Assembly (NCBI GenBank): GCA_947483555.1
Contig: CANKMW010000031.1
Location: 1-64,000, forward strand
Source: Myxococcales bacterium
GTDB lineage: Bacteria; Myxococcota_A; Polyangia; Haliangiales; Haliangiaceae
DNA length: 64,000 nt
Direction of reading: 5' to 3'
Made by a program: the position numbers and the translations under genes. Of the stretch, positions 17,671 to 26,094 are shown piece after piece (position 1 is the first letter of the stretch; every line of letters starts with the position of its first letter). Under the pieces are notes generated by a model. That model saw only the letters and a list, made by a program, of their open reading frames with translations, was not told the DNA's origin and did not search any database.

Positions 17671-18165
17671 TCACTCGGCGGCGACGCGGTAGCGAATCTC
17701 GCCACAGTTGACCCCGTCGGCCTCGACGTGGAGCGCCCACAGCCCGCCATGTCCCACCAACTCGCCGGATTCGGGAACGCGGCCACCAACCTCGATCGGC
17801 TCGGCGGGGCGAAGGCCGGTGCCGTCCTCGTTGGGGGCCAGCCCCAGCGGGTTGCCGGTCATCCATTGGTCCGCGGGCGTATGCCAGGCCCAGCCCCAGT
17901 TGCCGCAGCCCTTGCCATCGACGTTGCGCCCCGACTCGCCCTCGATCATGAACCGGACCATCTCGGCGGCCGCCAGCTCGATGGTGTAGATGTGGGTCTC
18001 ACCAAGGTGCAGCACCGCCTCGAGCTGCTCGCCCTTGTGGATCATCCGGGGACCGGTTGGCGCCGCCGGCGCTGGCGAGGGAGCCGGTGCGAGCGGCGCC
18101 GGGGCGGCCGCGGCGCATGCGGTCACGACGGAGAAAAGCGCGAACGATAGGCTGGTTTGGTTCAT
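17671..18165 (-). CDS. Small lipoprotein, beta-sandwich-like
   Basis: The start was set at the ATG giving MNQTSLSFALFSVVTAC, a lipoprotein signal with lipobox VTAC. An Ala/Pro-rich linker follows. The 164-residue product then has a ~115-residue domain (LHLGETHIYTIELAAAEMVRF) reminiscent of pre-peptidase-C or similar carbohydrate-binding-like sandwiches that bind to exported enzymes. Two cysteines (GKGCGNWGW and VNCGE) could form a disulfide. It lies 55 bp downstream of the RCC1 lipoprotein gene in the same direction and may be co-transcribed. Function unknown. Confidence 0.65.
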   Translation of the reverse strand: MNQTSLSFALFSVVTACAAAAPAPLAPAPSPAPAAPTGPRMIHKGEQLEAVLHLGETHIYTIELAAAEMVRFMIEGESGRNVDGKGCGNWGWAWHTPADQWMTGNPLGLAPNEDGTGLRPAEPIEVGGRVPESGELVGHGGLWALHVEADGVNCGEIRYRVAAE

Positions 18166-18220
18166 GGCAGCCGGATGACGTGAGTGGCGGTGGTCGTTGC
18201 AGCGAAATCGTAAGCCGCGG

Positions 18221-20332
18221 TCATGGGTTCGGATCGTCGGGCAGGCGGACGTCGGTCGCGACCTCTGTGGTCGTGCCGTCGCCGAGCACCGACAGCGATC
18301 GGTTGGGCGCCAGCAGATGCACGCGTTGGCCGGTGCTGAGTACATGGCGGATGCCGGTGGCCGCCGTCACATGCACGAACGTCGGCCGGATCGTGCCGGC
18401 CATGCCGTTGAGGTAGCCGTACAGGTTGGCGCCGGCGCCCCACAGCTCACCGGTGGACCTCATCACGAACGTCTCGTAGGTCGAGATGGCCAGCCCGGTG
18501 GCGTCGTTGATGCCGGTGTTGAAGGGAATCGTCTGCGGGTTGGAGCCGCCGCCGATATGGAAGTTGTTTCCGCTGCCCCAGGTGAACAGCGTGCCGCCCG
18601 CGATCGCCGCCGACACGTTGATGCCGGCGGCGATCTGGGTGACGTTACCGAGCGCCGCGACCGCCTCCGGTGTGGCGCGATGACCGCCGGTGCCGGTCAG
18701 CTCGCGTTCGAAGTTGCTGCCAAAGCTCCACACCTTGGCGATGACCTGGCTGTCGCGCGCGATCGCCAGCGAGTGGCTGTTGCCGCCGGTCACGGCGAGC
18801 ACGTCGGTGATGCCCATGACCTGCATCGGGGTCAGCACCGACGCCGGCGTGGTCCGGCCGCACTGGAACTGGTGGTTGGCGCCCCACGCCCACAGCGTGC
18901 GGTCCGATCTGATGGCGAAGGCGTGGAAGTCGCCGGCGCCGATCGAGATCACCCCGGTCAGGCCGGGGATCTGCGTCGGCGTGGTGACCGTGCTGTTGGC
19001 GGTGCCGCCGTCGCCGAGCTCACCATCCTGCTCGAAGCCCCACGCCCACACCGTGCCGTCGCGCTTGAGGGCGAGGCGAAAGAAGACGCCGCCGACCACC
19101 GACACCCAGTCGGTCGCGGTGCCGATCTGGACCGGTGTCGTGTGGGTCGCCGTGTCGGGCTCGCCGGTGCCGAGCATGCCGAACATGTTGGATCCCCACG
19201 CCCACAGGGTGCCGCCGGTGCCGCCGGTGCCCGTGGTCCGGATGGCATGACTGGCGCCGCCGCCGGCGACCGTCGACAGTGGGCCAAGCGCGGCGGTCCC
19301 CGCTGGTGTGATCGTCAAGGTCGCCGTGTCGCTCCTGGTGACGTCGGCGGCCGACGTCGCGGTGACCGTGACGGTGGTGGTGGCGGTCACTGTCGGCGCC
19401 GTGTACGTGACCGTGCTGCCGGCTGGCGCCGACAGCGTGCCGCTGCCGACGAGGCTCCAGGTGACCGCGGGCGAGAACGGGCCGGTGCCCAGCACGGTGG
19501 CGGTCAGGGTCGCGGTCTCGGCCGACGGCACGGTCAGCCGGCTGGCGGAGATGCCGACCGAGGTGATCGTGGCGGCCGGCGGCGGGCGCGGACACGGTGA
19601 CAGGGCGGAGGTGAACGTGCCGCTGGCGCCGCCGTGACTCCATGGGCCGGTCATCATGTCGCCGGTGATGGTGCCGGTCGTGACGGCGGCGCCGGCCGGG
19701 GTCGTCAGGTTGACCGTGGCGCCCGTGACGGTGCCGACCACGATGCTGCCGTACGGCGCCTGGCCGTCGGTGGCGACGAAGGCACCACCGGCGAGGCCGA
19801 GGCTGCTGGCGACCAGCACGGTGATCGTGCCGCGCCGCGCGCTCGTGAAGTCGCCGCAGTACGCGGTGACGGAGGTTCCGCGGGTCGGCATGAAGTCGAT
19901 GGGGATCGTGCGCGGGGGCGAACCGCTGATCGTGATCGAGCCGGTGATTCGCGTGCCATCGAACCCGGCGTCGATGGTCATGCCGAGTGTTGCGATCGAG
20001 GCCGTCAGCACCATCGTGTGCGGGTCGTAGCTGCCCGTGATGGTCGCGGTGCCGACCGGCAGATTGACCGTCGCCGTTCCGGTCACCGGGAGCGCATGGC
20101 CATGGCGCTCGCTGCGGCGGTCGCCGACGTCGAGCGTCGTGCGTGCCGAGGCGCCGGCCGCGAGCGTGATCTCCAGGGTCGCCTCGAGGCCGTCCTCGGT
20201 GACCAGGACGCCGGTATAGGTGCCCTGCGCCGGATCGGGCGTGGGGTCGACGCCATCGTCGCCGCCGCCGCAGGCGGCCAGCGTGAACACGAGGGCGAGG
20301 ATCGACAGGATCGGTCCGATGAGGCGTTGCAT
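18221..20332 (-). CDS. RCC1-repeat lipoprotein
   Basis: The 703-residue product begins with a lipoprotein signal (ILALVFTLAAC, then GGGDDG). Residues about 35-240 contain beta-rich segments with Thr/Gly-rich strands. A bacterial Ig-like domain of Big2 type (VGISASRLTVPSAETATL) follows to about 350. The C-terminal half has at least six RCC1 repeats, recognisable by LWAWGSNMFGMLGTG, VWAWGFEQDGELGDGG, LWAWGANHQFQCG, VWSFGSNFERELTG and LWGAGANLYGYL, which form a seven-bladed propeller in known members. Such lipoproteins are frequent in Myxococcota and probably mediate surface interactions. AAGGAG lies just upstream of the ATG. Confidence 0.85.
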   Translation of the reverse strand: MQRLIGPILSILALVFTLAACGGGDDGVDPTPDPAQGTYTGVLVTEDGLEATLEITLAAGASARTTLDVGDRRSERHGHALPVTGTATVNLPVGTATITGSYDPHTMVLTASIATLGMTIDAGFDGTRITGSITISGSPPRTIPIDFMPTRGTSVTAYCGDFTSARRGTITVLVASSLGLAGGAFVATDGQAPYGSIVVGTVTGATVNLTTPAGAAVTTGTITGDMMTGPWSHGGASGTFTSALSPCPRPPPAATITSVGISASRLTVPSAETATLTATVLGTGPFSPAVTWSLVGSGTLSAPAGSTVTYTAPTVTATTTVTVTATSAADVTRSDTATLTITPAGTAALGPLSTVAGGGASHAIRTTGTGGTGGTLWAWGSNMFGMLGTGEPDTATHTTPVQIGTATDWVSVVGGVFFRLALKRDGTVWAWGFEQDGELGDGGTANSTVTTPTQIPGLTGVISIGAGDFHAFAIRSDRTLWAWGANHQFQCGRTTPASVLTPMQVMGITDVLAVTGGNSHSLAIARDSQVIAKVWSFGSNFERELTGTGGHRATPEAVAALGNVTQIAAGINVSAAIAGGTLFTWGSGNNFHIGGGSNPQTIPFNTGINDATGLAISTYETFVMRSTGELWGAGANLYGYLNGMAGTIRPTFVHVTAATGIRHVLSTGQRVHLLAPNRSLSVLGDGTTTEVATDVRLPDDPNP

Positions 20333-20400
20333 GGCAGGCTCCTTGCCTCCGTGACGCCCGATCCCGGTTCTGTTGCACCGATCGAGAACGCCCAGTGAAA

Positions 20401-23013
20401 TCAGTGGGCTTGGTGGGTGCGTTGCCAGGCCTCGATCACGGTCTTGAGCTCAGCGCCCGGCCCGGCGGCGTCGCCGGCCTCGGTCGCGAGCGCAACCGCC
20501 GACCTGGCGGCGGCGCTGGCGCCCCGGTGGTCGCCGGCGTGGTCCCGTAGCTTCGCCCGCGCGAACTCGACGCGGGCGCGGTCGACCGGCATGCCGGCAT
20601 GGTCACAGGCCGCCTGCGCGCGGGTGAGCGCCACCGGCACCTCGGTGAAGCGCGCCAGCGCGATCAGATCCTCGACCGTGCCGACCTCGCCCCAGCAACG
20701 ATCCTGCGCGAAGCCGGTTCGGGCTCCGAGCACCGCGGCCTGCTGATGCGCCGCCAGCGCGCCGGCATGGTCGCCGCCTTGCCGCCTGGCCTGAGCGAGG
20801 CCGTCGAAGAACGCTGCCGAGTCGGGAGTCCTGGCCACCAGCCGCTCGTAGATCGCCACCGCTTCGGCGCCCCGTCCGAGCCGGACCATCGCCTCCGCGA
20901 TGTTACCGAGCGGTGGGTCGGTGCGCGGATTGTCGGGGCCGTAGAGGCGCGTGAAGCCGGTGATCGCGGCGCGGTAGTGCCCGATCGCGTCGTCGTAGCG
21001 GCCTTGCAGGAAGGCAAGGTTGCCGGTCTCGGTCTCGAGCTCGACCAGCCGGAAGTCGTCGGCGCCGCCGTCGGCGATGATCTTGCGGCGCGCGTCCTCG
21101 CAGATCATGCGGCCAGCGGCGAGGTCCTTGCCGACCCGCCACGCTCGCAGACACAGGGCCTGGGCCAGACCCGACTCGCGCTCCGGGTCGCCACCGATGC
21201 GCTCGATGGCGGCGGCGGTGAGCACCGCGGCCAGCGCTCCCGGTTCGTGGTGACCCGAGCGGACATGGGAGAAGGTCAGCCCGAGCAGGGCGTCGACCAG
21301 CAGCTCGTCGTCGTGCTCGATCAGCCCGCGCTCGATCACGTCGTGGTAGTCGACGACCGCACGGTCGACCTGGACCCAGTCACGCGCGTTGGCAGCCTCG
21401 AGCACGGCGCGGTTGCGCACGCCGGCGAGCCCGGCGGCGTCGGCGTCGCGGCGCACTGCCTCGGCGCCGTCGGCGGCGGCCTGGAAGCGTCCGGTGAGGC
21501 GCAGCGCCTTGACCTCGGCTAGCCGCCCCACCAGCGCGCTGGTCTGGGCGACGGTCGCCGGATCCGAGCTGACTGGCGCGGCGACGCGGTTCCGCGCGCA
21601 CGCGGCCGGATCGGGCATCGCGCCGACGGCGCCGATCGCGCTGTCGACGATCCCGGTGTCGGCGGCGCGGAACAGGCGAACCAGCGCGTCGACCTCGAGC
21701 CGCTGCAGGTCGAGGCACGCGGTGCGCCCCGGGGCGGCGGCGCCGAGCCGGCAGGCCTCGTCGCGGGCGCTGGCCCAGGCGTCACGATAGCCGGTCAGCG
21801 CGGAGTCGATCGCCGTGATGATGGCCGACGTCGATCCAGGTGCGACCGCGGTGAACGCGTGCTCGACGGCGGCGCGGTGGTCGGCATCCCAGATGCTGGC
21901 GGCCGCAGCGCCGATATCACAGCTCGGCGCCGTCGGTCGCTGAGTCAGGCCGAGCCCGACGCCGCCGCTCAGCACGATCGCCAGTACGGCGGCAGTGGCG
22001 ATCCGCCGCCGGGTCGCGGTTGGCCGTGCATAGGGCGCCAGCGCCTCGAGGAGCGCGCGCAGCTCCGGCCAGCGAGCGGCGGGATCAGCGGCGAGCGCGC
22101 GGGTGAGCACCCTGCGCAACCCGGCCGGCACGTCGCGTTCGGGCAGCACGCGCAGGCGGCCGGCGCGCGCCGACAGCGCCAGCGCCGGCACCGTCGCGCC
22201 GGCGAACGGTCGGACGCCGTACAGCGCCGCCCACAGCGCGACCGCGAACGCGAACTGATCGCTGCGCGGGCTGGCCGACGCACCCTCGAGCTGCTCGGGC
22301 GCCATGTACGCCGGCGTCCCGGCCAGCGCGCCGGTGCGAGTGAGCGCGACTTCATCGAGGACGCCGCTCGGGCTGGCGCCGCTCGAGAGGCCGCCGCTGG
22401 CGAGGCCGAAGTCGGTGACCCGCAAGCGGCCATCGTCACCGACCAGGACGTTGTCGGGTTTGAAGTCGCGGTGGATGATGCCGGCGTCGTGGGCGGCGGC
22501 CAGGCCAAGGCCGGCCTGCAGGAACGCGGCGATCACCTCGCGCCGGGGGCGCGGCTCGGCCGCCAGCCAGTGCGTCAGCGTCGACCCGGTGACCATCTCC
22601 ATGGCCAGGAAGACCTCGCCGTCGTGGCGCCCGACCTCGTAGGCGGCGATCACGTTGGGGTGGGCGAGCTTCGCCAGCGCCCGCGCCTCGCCGACCAGGC
22701 GCTGCTCGAGGACGCGGCCGCCGTCGCCGCCGCGGTCGCGGCGCAGCACCTTCACGGCCACCTTGCGATCGAGCTCGGGATCGTAGGCGGCGAACACCAC
22801 GCCCATGGCGCCGGCGCCGATCGGCTCGAGCAGCTGGTAGCGGCCGATCATCGCCGCCTCACCGGCGAGCGGGGTGTCAGCGGCCAGCGCCGCCGCAACC
22901 TTGCGGCAGATCTCGCAACGGTCGAGGTGCTCCATCACCTGGTCGAGAACCTCACCCGCGAGGCCGCCTCGACTCAGGGCCAGCAGCGTGTCCTCGCTGG
23001 GGCAATCCGCCAC
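20401..23013 (-). CDS. Ser/Thr protein kinase with N-terminal zinc finger and TPR-like tail
   Basis: The GTG start at 23013 is preferred: an upstream ATG would run into the divergent gene. The 870-residue product has an anti-sigma-type zinc finger (His29, Cys33, Cys36 in HLDRCEICRK), then a Hanks-type kinase domain. The glycine loop is IGAGAMGVVF, with VAVK Lys88, HRDFKPDN Asp183, DFG Asp201 and TPAYMAPEQ in the activation segment, so it should be active. A membrane helix lies near 334-352 (AVLAIVLSGGVGLGL). The rest is helical and TPR-like. The zinc finger suggests it binds the sigma factor encoded divergently 25 bp away and may control it by phosphorylation; this partner is inferred from known sigma-kinase pairs. 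Confidence 0.85.
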   Translation of the reverse strand: MADCPSEDTLLALSRGGLAGEVLDQVMEHLDRCEICRKVAAALAADTPLAGEAAMIGRYQLLEPIGAGAMGVVFAAYDPELDRKVAVKVLRRDRGGDGGRVLEQRLVGEARALAKLAHPNVIAAYEVGRHDGEVFLAMEMVTGSTLTHWLAAEPRPRREVIAAFLQAGLGLAAAHDAGIIHRDFKPDNVLVGDDGRLRVTDFGLASGGLSSGASPSGVLDEVALTRTGALAGTPAYMAPEQLEGASASPRSDQFAFAVALWAALYGVRPFAGATVPALALSARAGRLRVLPERDVPAGLRRVLTRALAADPAARWPELRALLEALAPYARPTATRRRIATAAVLAIVLSGGVGLGLTQRPTAPSCDIGAAAASIWDADHRAAVEHAFTAVAPGSTSAIITAIDSALTGYRDAWASARDEACRLGAAAPGRTACLDLQRLEVDALVRLFRAADTGIVDSAIGAVGAMPDPAACARNRVAAPVSSDPATVAQTSALVGRLAEVKALRLTGRFQAAADGAEAVRRDADAAGLAGVRNRAVLEAANARDWVQVDRAVVDYHDVIERGLIEHDDELLVDALLGLTFSHVRSGHHEPGALAAVLTAAAIERIGGDPERESGLAQALCLRAWRVGKDLAAGRMICEDARRKIIADGGADDFRLVELETETGNLAFLQGRYDDAIGHYRAAITGFTRLYGPDNPRTDPPLGNIAEAMVRLGRGAEAVAIYERLVARTPDSAAFFDGLAQARRQGGDHAGALAAHQQAAVLGARTGFAQDRCWGEVGTVEDLIALARFTEVPVALTRAQAACDHAGMPVDRARVEFARAKLRDHAGDHRGASAAARSAVALATEAGDAAGPGAELKTVIEAWQRTHQAH

Positions 23014-23018
23014 CGACG

Positions 23019-23033
23019 CATCATGCCATGATG
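23019..23033. promoter_or_regulatory. Palindrome between divergent kinase and sigma-factor genes
   Basis: CATCATG-C-CATGATG is a perfect inverted repeat with 7-bp arms that fills most of the 25-bp gap between the two GTG starts. It could be an operator controlling both genes. Its closeness to both starts means that the true promoters must overlap coding sequence or that one start is different. Confidence 0.35.
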
Positions 23034-23038
23034 GAGCC

Positions 23039-23836
23039 GTGGGCACGTCCGACCTCGTGGAAACCTGGCTCGCCGCCGCGCGCGCCGCGTTCCCCGACAT
23101 CGAGGTGGCGGACGATGTCTACCGTGCCGCCATCCAGGCCCGCCTCGCGCTCGGCATCGCCGTCGCGGATCTCGAAGCGTCCGATGTCTACCTCGCCATC
23201 GCGTGTGCGCGCGGCGGCGTCGCCGCCGTCCGCCGCTTCGAGACCGACCACATTGCCCGGGTCGGTGCCTGGCTGGGCGCGCACGAGAAGGATCGCGCGG
23301 TGATCGATGAGGTCCGCCAGCGCGTCCGCGCTCGCGCACTGGTCGGCCGCGACGGCGCGCCGCCGCGCATCGCCGACTACTCCGGCCGCGGCCCGCTCGG
23401 CGCCTGGGTCCGCGTCATCGCGCTGCGCGAGCACGCGACCTGGCACCGCGACGCCGGTGTGGTCGGAGGTGACGACGACGCGCTCGACACGCTGGCGCGC
23501 ACCGGCGAGTTCAGTCCCGAGCTGGCGATCATGCGGGCGCGCTACCAGCCGCTGGTCGCCGCCGGGTTTCGCGCCGCGATCGCCGGTCTGCCGCCGCGCG
23601 ACCGCACGCTCTTGCGCCTGTGCTACGTCGATGGCCTGGCGCTCGAGGCGATCGGTCGCATGTACGGCGTCAACAAGAGCACCGTCAGTCGCTGGCTGGC
23701 CGCCGCTCGCGCCAGCGTGCTCGACGCCGCCCGCGCCCACGTCCGCAGCGAGTTACACGCCGCCGACGCCGATGTCGAGAGCCTGCTCGGGCTGATGCCA
23801 CGCGACCTCGAGTTGAGCTTGCACGGTATCCTCTAG
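23039..23836 (+). CDS. RNA polymerase sigma factor of sigma-70/ECF-like type
   Basis: The 265-residue protein starts at a GTG following GGAGCC. The C-terminal part has a clear sigma region 4: LPPRDRTLLRLCYVDGLALEAIG followed by the helix-turn-helix RMYGVNKSTVSRWLAAARA. The central part (GPLGAWVRVIALREHATWHR) fits a region 2-like helix. It is longer than most ECF factors and matches the large myxobacterial sigma-like proteins that sit next to zinc-finger Ser/Thr kinases. The divergent kinase, 25 bp away, is the likely controller of its activity. The GCAACC-CGATA motifs at 4231 and 5300 are candidate targets, but nothing shows this directly. Confidence 0.75.
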   Translation: MGTSDLVETWLAAARAAFPDIEVADDVYRAAIQARLALGIAVADLEASDVYLAIACARGGVAAVRRFETDHIARVGAWLGAHEKDRAVIDEVRQRVRARALVGRDGAPPRIADYSGRGPLGAWVRVIALREHATWHRDAGVVGGDDDALDTLARTGEFSPELAIMRARYQPLVAAGFRAAIAGLPPRDRTLLRLCYVDGLALEAIGRMYGVNKSTVSRWLAAARASVLDAARAHVRSELHAADADVESLLGLMPRDLELSLHGIL

Positions 23837-23984
23837 CGTCAGTCGCAGTCGACCGGATCTCCCTGGCTCCACACGGCCGCGGTTGGCGTGGCGCACGGGC
23901 ACGCGTTGCCGAGCAGATCGACATGGTGCGCGGCGCGCCATCGGCTGTGACGGCGCCGGCACGCGCTGGTTGCGGCGCCGCCGC

Positions 23985-24791
23985 TCACCGGCCCTTGAAC
24001 ACCGGCTTGCGCTTCTCGGCGAAGGCGCGCGGGCCTTCCTTGGCGTCCTCGGAGTTGAAGACCTTCCAGCCCAGGTCGAGCTCGATCTTCAGGGCCTCGG
24101 CCTCGGGCAGGCCCTCGGTCTCCTGGACCGAGCGCTTGATCATCTGCACCGCGTAGGGGCCGTTGGCGGCGATGTCGGCGGCGATCTTCTTCGCTTCCAC
24201 CAGCGCCTGGCCGTCGGGGACCACGCGGCCGATGAGGCCGATGGCCTTGGCCTCGTCGGCGCCGAGGTGGCGGCCGGTGAGCAGCATGTCCATGGCCACG
24301 GTGTACGGCACCTGGCGGCGCAGGCGGACGGTCGAGCCGCCGAGCGGGAACAGGCCCCAGCGGACCTCGGAGACACCGAACCTGGCCGACTGGCCGGCGA
24401 CCCGGATGTCGGTGGCCTGCAGGATCTCGGTGCCGCCGGCGATGGCGTAGCCCTCGACGGCCGCGATCAGCGGCTTGGCCAGCCGGCGGTGGCGCAGGAA
24501 CGCCTTCCAGTGCAGGTCGGGGTCGGTCTTGAAGCGCGCCGACCACTCGTTGACGGGCGGGTTGTGCATCTGCTTCAGGTCGGAGCCGGAGCAGAAGTGG
24601 CCGCCGGCGCCGGTCAGGATCACGCAGCGAACCTCGTCGTCGCCGTCGACGAGATCCCAGGCGTCGGCGAGGCGGGCCAGCATCTCGAGATCGAGGGCGT
24701 TGCGGGCCTCGGGACGGTTCATGGTCAGGGTGACGACGTGACCGTCCCGCTCGACGAGCAGGTTGCCAGCAGGCGACATGGCGGGCTCCAT
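23985..24791 (-). CDS. Enoyl-CoA hydratase (crotonase family), EchA19-like
   Basis: The 268-residue protein (or 264 from the second ATG at 24779) is a complete crotonase. It shows the CoA-binding HFCSGSDLKQM segment, the oxyanion-hole region AVEGYAIAGGTEI and the PLGGSTVRL segment at the catalytic position. It should hydrate a 2-enoyl-CoA thioester in beta-oxidation. It diverges from the P450 gene, and two KstR-type boxes lie in the 67-bp gap, so it is likely part of steroid side-chain breakdown, where M. tuberculosis uses EchA19. The EchA19 link rests on resemblance and context. The 148 bp after the stop hold no recognised feature. Confidence 0.8.
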   Translation of the reverse strand: MEPAMSPAGNLLVERDGHVVTLTMNRPEARNALDLEMLARLADAWDLVDGDDEVRCVILTGAGGHFCSGSDLKQMHNPPVNEWSARFKTDPDLHWKAFLRHRRLAKPLIAAVEGYAIAGGTEILQATDIRVAGQSARFGVSEVRWGLFPLGGSTVRLRRQVPYTVAMDMLLTGRHLGADEAKAIGLIGRVVPDGQALVEAKKIAADIAANGPYAVQMIKRSVQETEGLPEAEALKIELDLGWKVFNSEDAKEGPRAFAEKRKPVFKGR

Positions 24792-24800
24792 GGCCGAAAG

Positions 24801-24814
24801 TAGAACACGTTCTA
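24801..24814. promoter_or_regulatory. KstR-type operator box 1
   Basis: TAGAACACGTTCTA fits the KstR consensus TNNAACNNGTTNNA at every fixed position. It sits 10 bp before the echA19-like ATG, between that gene and the divergent P450 gene. A TetR-family repressor of sterol catabolism is the expected ligand, but its gene is not in the window. Confidence 0.75.
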
Positions 24815-24834
24815 ATCGCGCTTGTCACCCCTGA

Positions 24835-24848
24835 TGAAACATGTTCTA
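24835..24848. promoter_or_regulatory. KstR-type operator box 2
   Basis: TGAAACATGTTCTA fits TNNAACNNGTTNNA exactly. It lies 34 bp from box 1 (start to start) and 11 bp before the preferred P450 start. The box contains an ATG in frame with the P450 gene, which is why a six-codon longer version can be read. Confidence 0.75.
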
Positions 24849-24858
24849 TTCGACGGCG

Positions 24859-26094
24859 ATGGGGACCCGAAACCTCGACATCTTCGATCCTGACATCTAC
24901 GTCGCCGGCGTGCCGCACGACGCCTTCCACGTGCTGCGCACCGAACGTCCGGTGAGCTTCCACGCCGAGCCACCCGACGGGGTCGGGTTCTGGGCCATCA
25001 CCAAGTACAGCGACATCGTCGCCATCTCCAAGGATCCGGCGACCTTCTCGTCGTGGCGCGGCGGCACCAACATCAAGGACTACCCGCCCGACAGCCTCGA
25101 CGTGATCCGCATGTTGATGGTCAACATGGATCCGCCGCAGCACACCAAGTTCCGGCGCCTGACCTCGACCGGCTTCACGCCGCGCCAGATCGCCCGCATG
25201 GAGGAGTACATCCGCCGCGCGGCGCGCACGATCGTCGACGAGGTCATCGAGGACGGCCGCTGCGACTTCGTGACCCGGATCGCCGCCGAGCTGCCGCTGG
25301 TGGTGATCGCCGACATCATGGGCGTGCCCCAGGAGGACCGCCACCTGGTGTTCGACTGGTCGAATCGCCTGATCGGCTTCGACGACCCCGAGTTCCAGAC
25401 CTCGCTCGAGGACGCCCAGGAGGCGGCCGCCGAGATGTGGAGCTACGCCAACCAGCTCGCCGAGGGCCGCAAGGGCGGCGACGGCAAGGACCTGACCTCG
25501 GTGCTGATCAACGCCGTGGTCGACGGCGAGCAGCTCACCGAGATGGAGTTCGACGGCTTCTTCCTGCTGCTGGCGGTGGCCGGCAACGAGACCACGCGAA
25601 ATCTGATCTCGGGCGGCATGCTGGCGCTGATCGACAACCCCGCGCAGCGGGCCCGCCTGCTGGCCGAGCCCCAGCTGTTGCCGACCGCGGTCGAGGAGAT
25701 GCTGCGCTGGGTGACCCCGGTCATCCACTTCCGCCGCACCGCCACCAAGGACGTCGAGCTGCGCGGCGAGAAGATCAAGGAGGGCGACAAGGTCGTCCTC
25801 TACTACACGTCGGCCAACCGCGACGAGGACGTCTTCGCCAGCCCGCAGACCTTCGACGTGGCGCGCGAGCCCAACGAGCACATCGCGTTCGGCATCGGCC
25901 AGCACTCGTGCCTGGGCCTCAACCTGGCCCGCCTCGAGATCCGCGTCATGTTCGAGGAGATCCTGGCCCGCATGCCCGACATCGAGCTCGACGGCCCGGT
26001 CCGCCGGCTGCGCTCCAACTTCATCAACGGCGTGAAGCAGATCCCGGTCACGTACACGCCCGGCAAGCGCAGCGAGGGCGGAGGCGAGCCGTGA
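24859..26094 (+). CDS. Cytochrome P450, CYP125/CYP142-like steroid C26/27 monooxygenase
   Basis: The ATG at 24859 is preferred over the one at 24841, which lies inside an operator box; it gives MGTRNLDIFDPDIY and 411 residues. The P450 hallmarks are present: I-helix AGNETTRN, the K-helix EEMLRW, a PERF-like region, and the haem loop FGIGQHSCLG with the cysteine ligand. The I-helix string and N-terminal FDPDIY are shared with CYP125, which oxidises the terminal methyl group of the sterol side chain; electrons would come from a ferredoxin not encoded here. The stop overlaps the hsaA start by 4 nt, so it leads the hsa operon. CYP142 or another sterol P450 remains possible. Confidence 0.85.
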   Translation: MGTRNLDIFDPDIYVAGVPHDAFHVLRTERPVSFHAEPPDGVGFWAITKYSDIVAISKDPATFSSWRGGTNIKDYPPDSLDVIRMLMVNMDPPQHTKFRRLTSTGFTPRQIARMEEYIRRAARTIVDEVIEDGRCDFVTRIAAELPLVVIADIMGVPQEDRHLVFDWSNRLIGFDDPEFQTSLEDAQEAAAEMWSYANQLAEGRKGGDGKDLTSVLINAVVDGEQLTEMEFDGFFLLLAVAGNETTRNLISGGMLALIDNPAQRARLLAEPQLLPTAVEEMLRWVTPVIHFRRTATKDVELRGEKIKEGDKVVLYYTSANRDEDVFASPQTFDVAREPNEHIAFGIGQHSCLGLNLARLEIRVMFEEILARMPDIELDGPVRRLRSNFINGVKQIPVTYTPGKRSEGGGEP

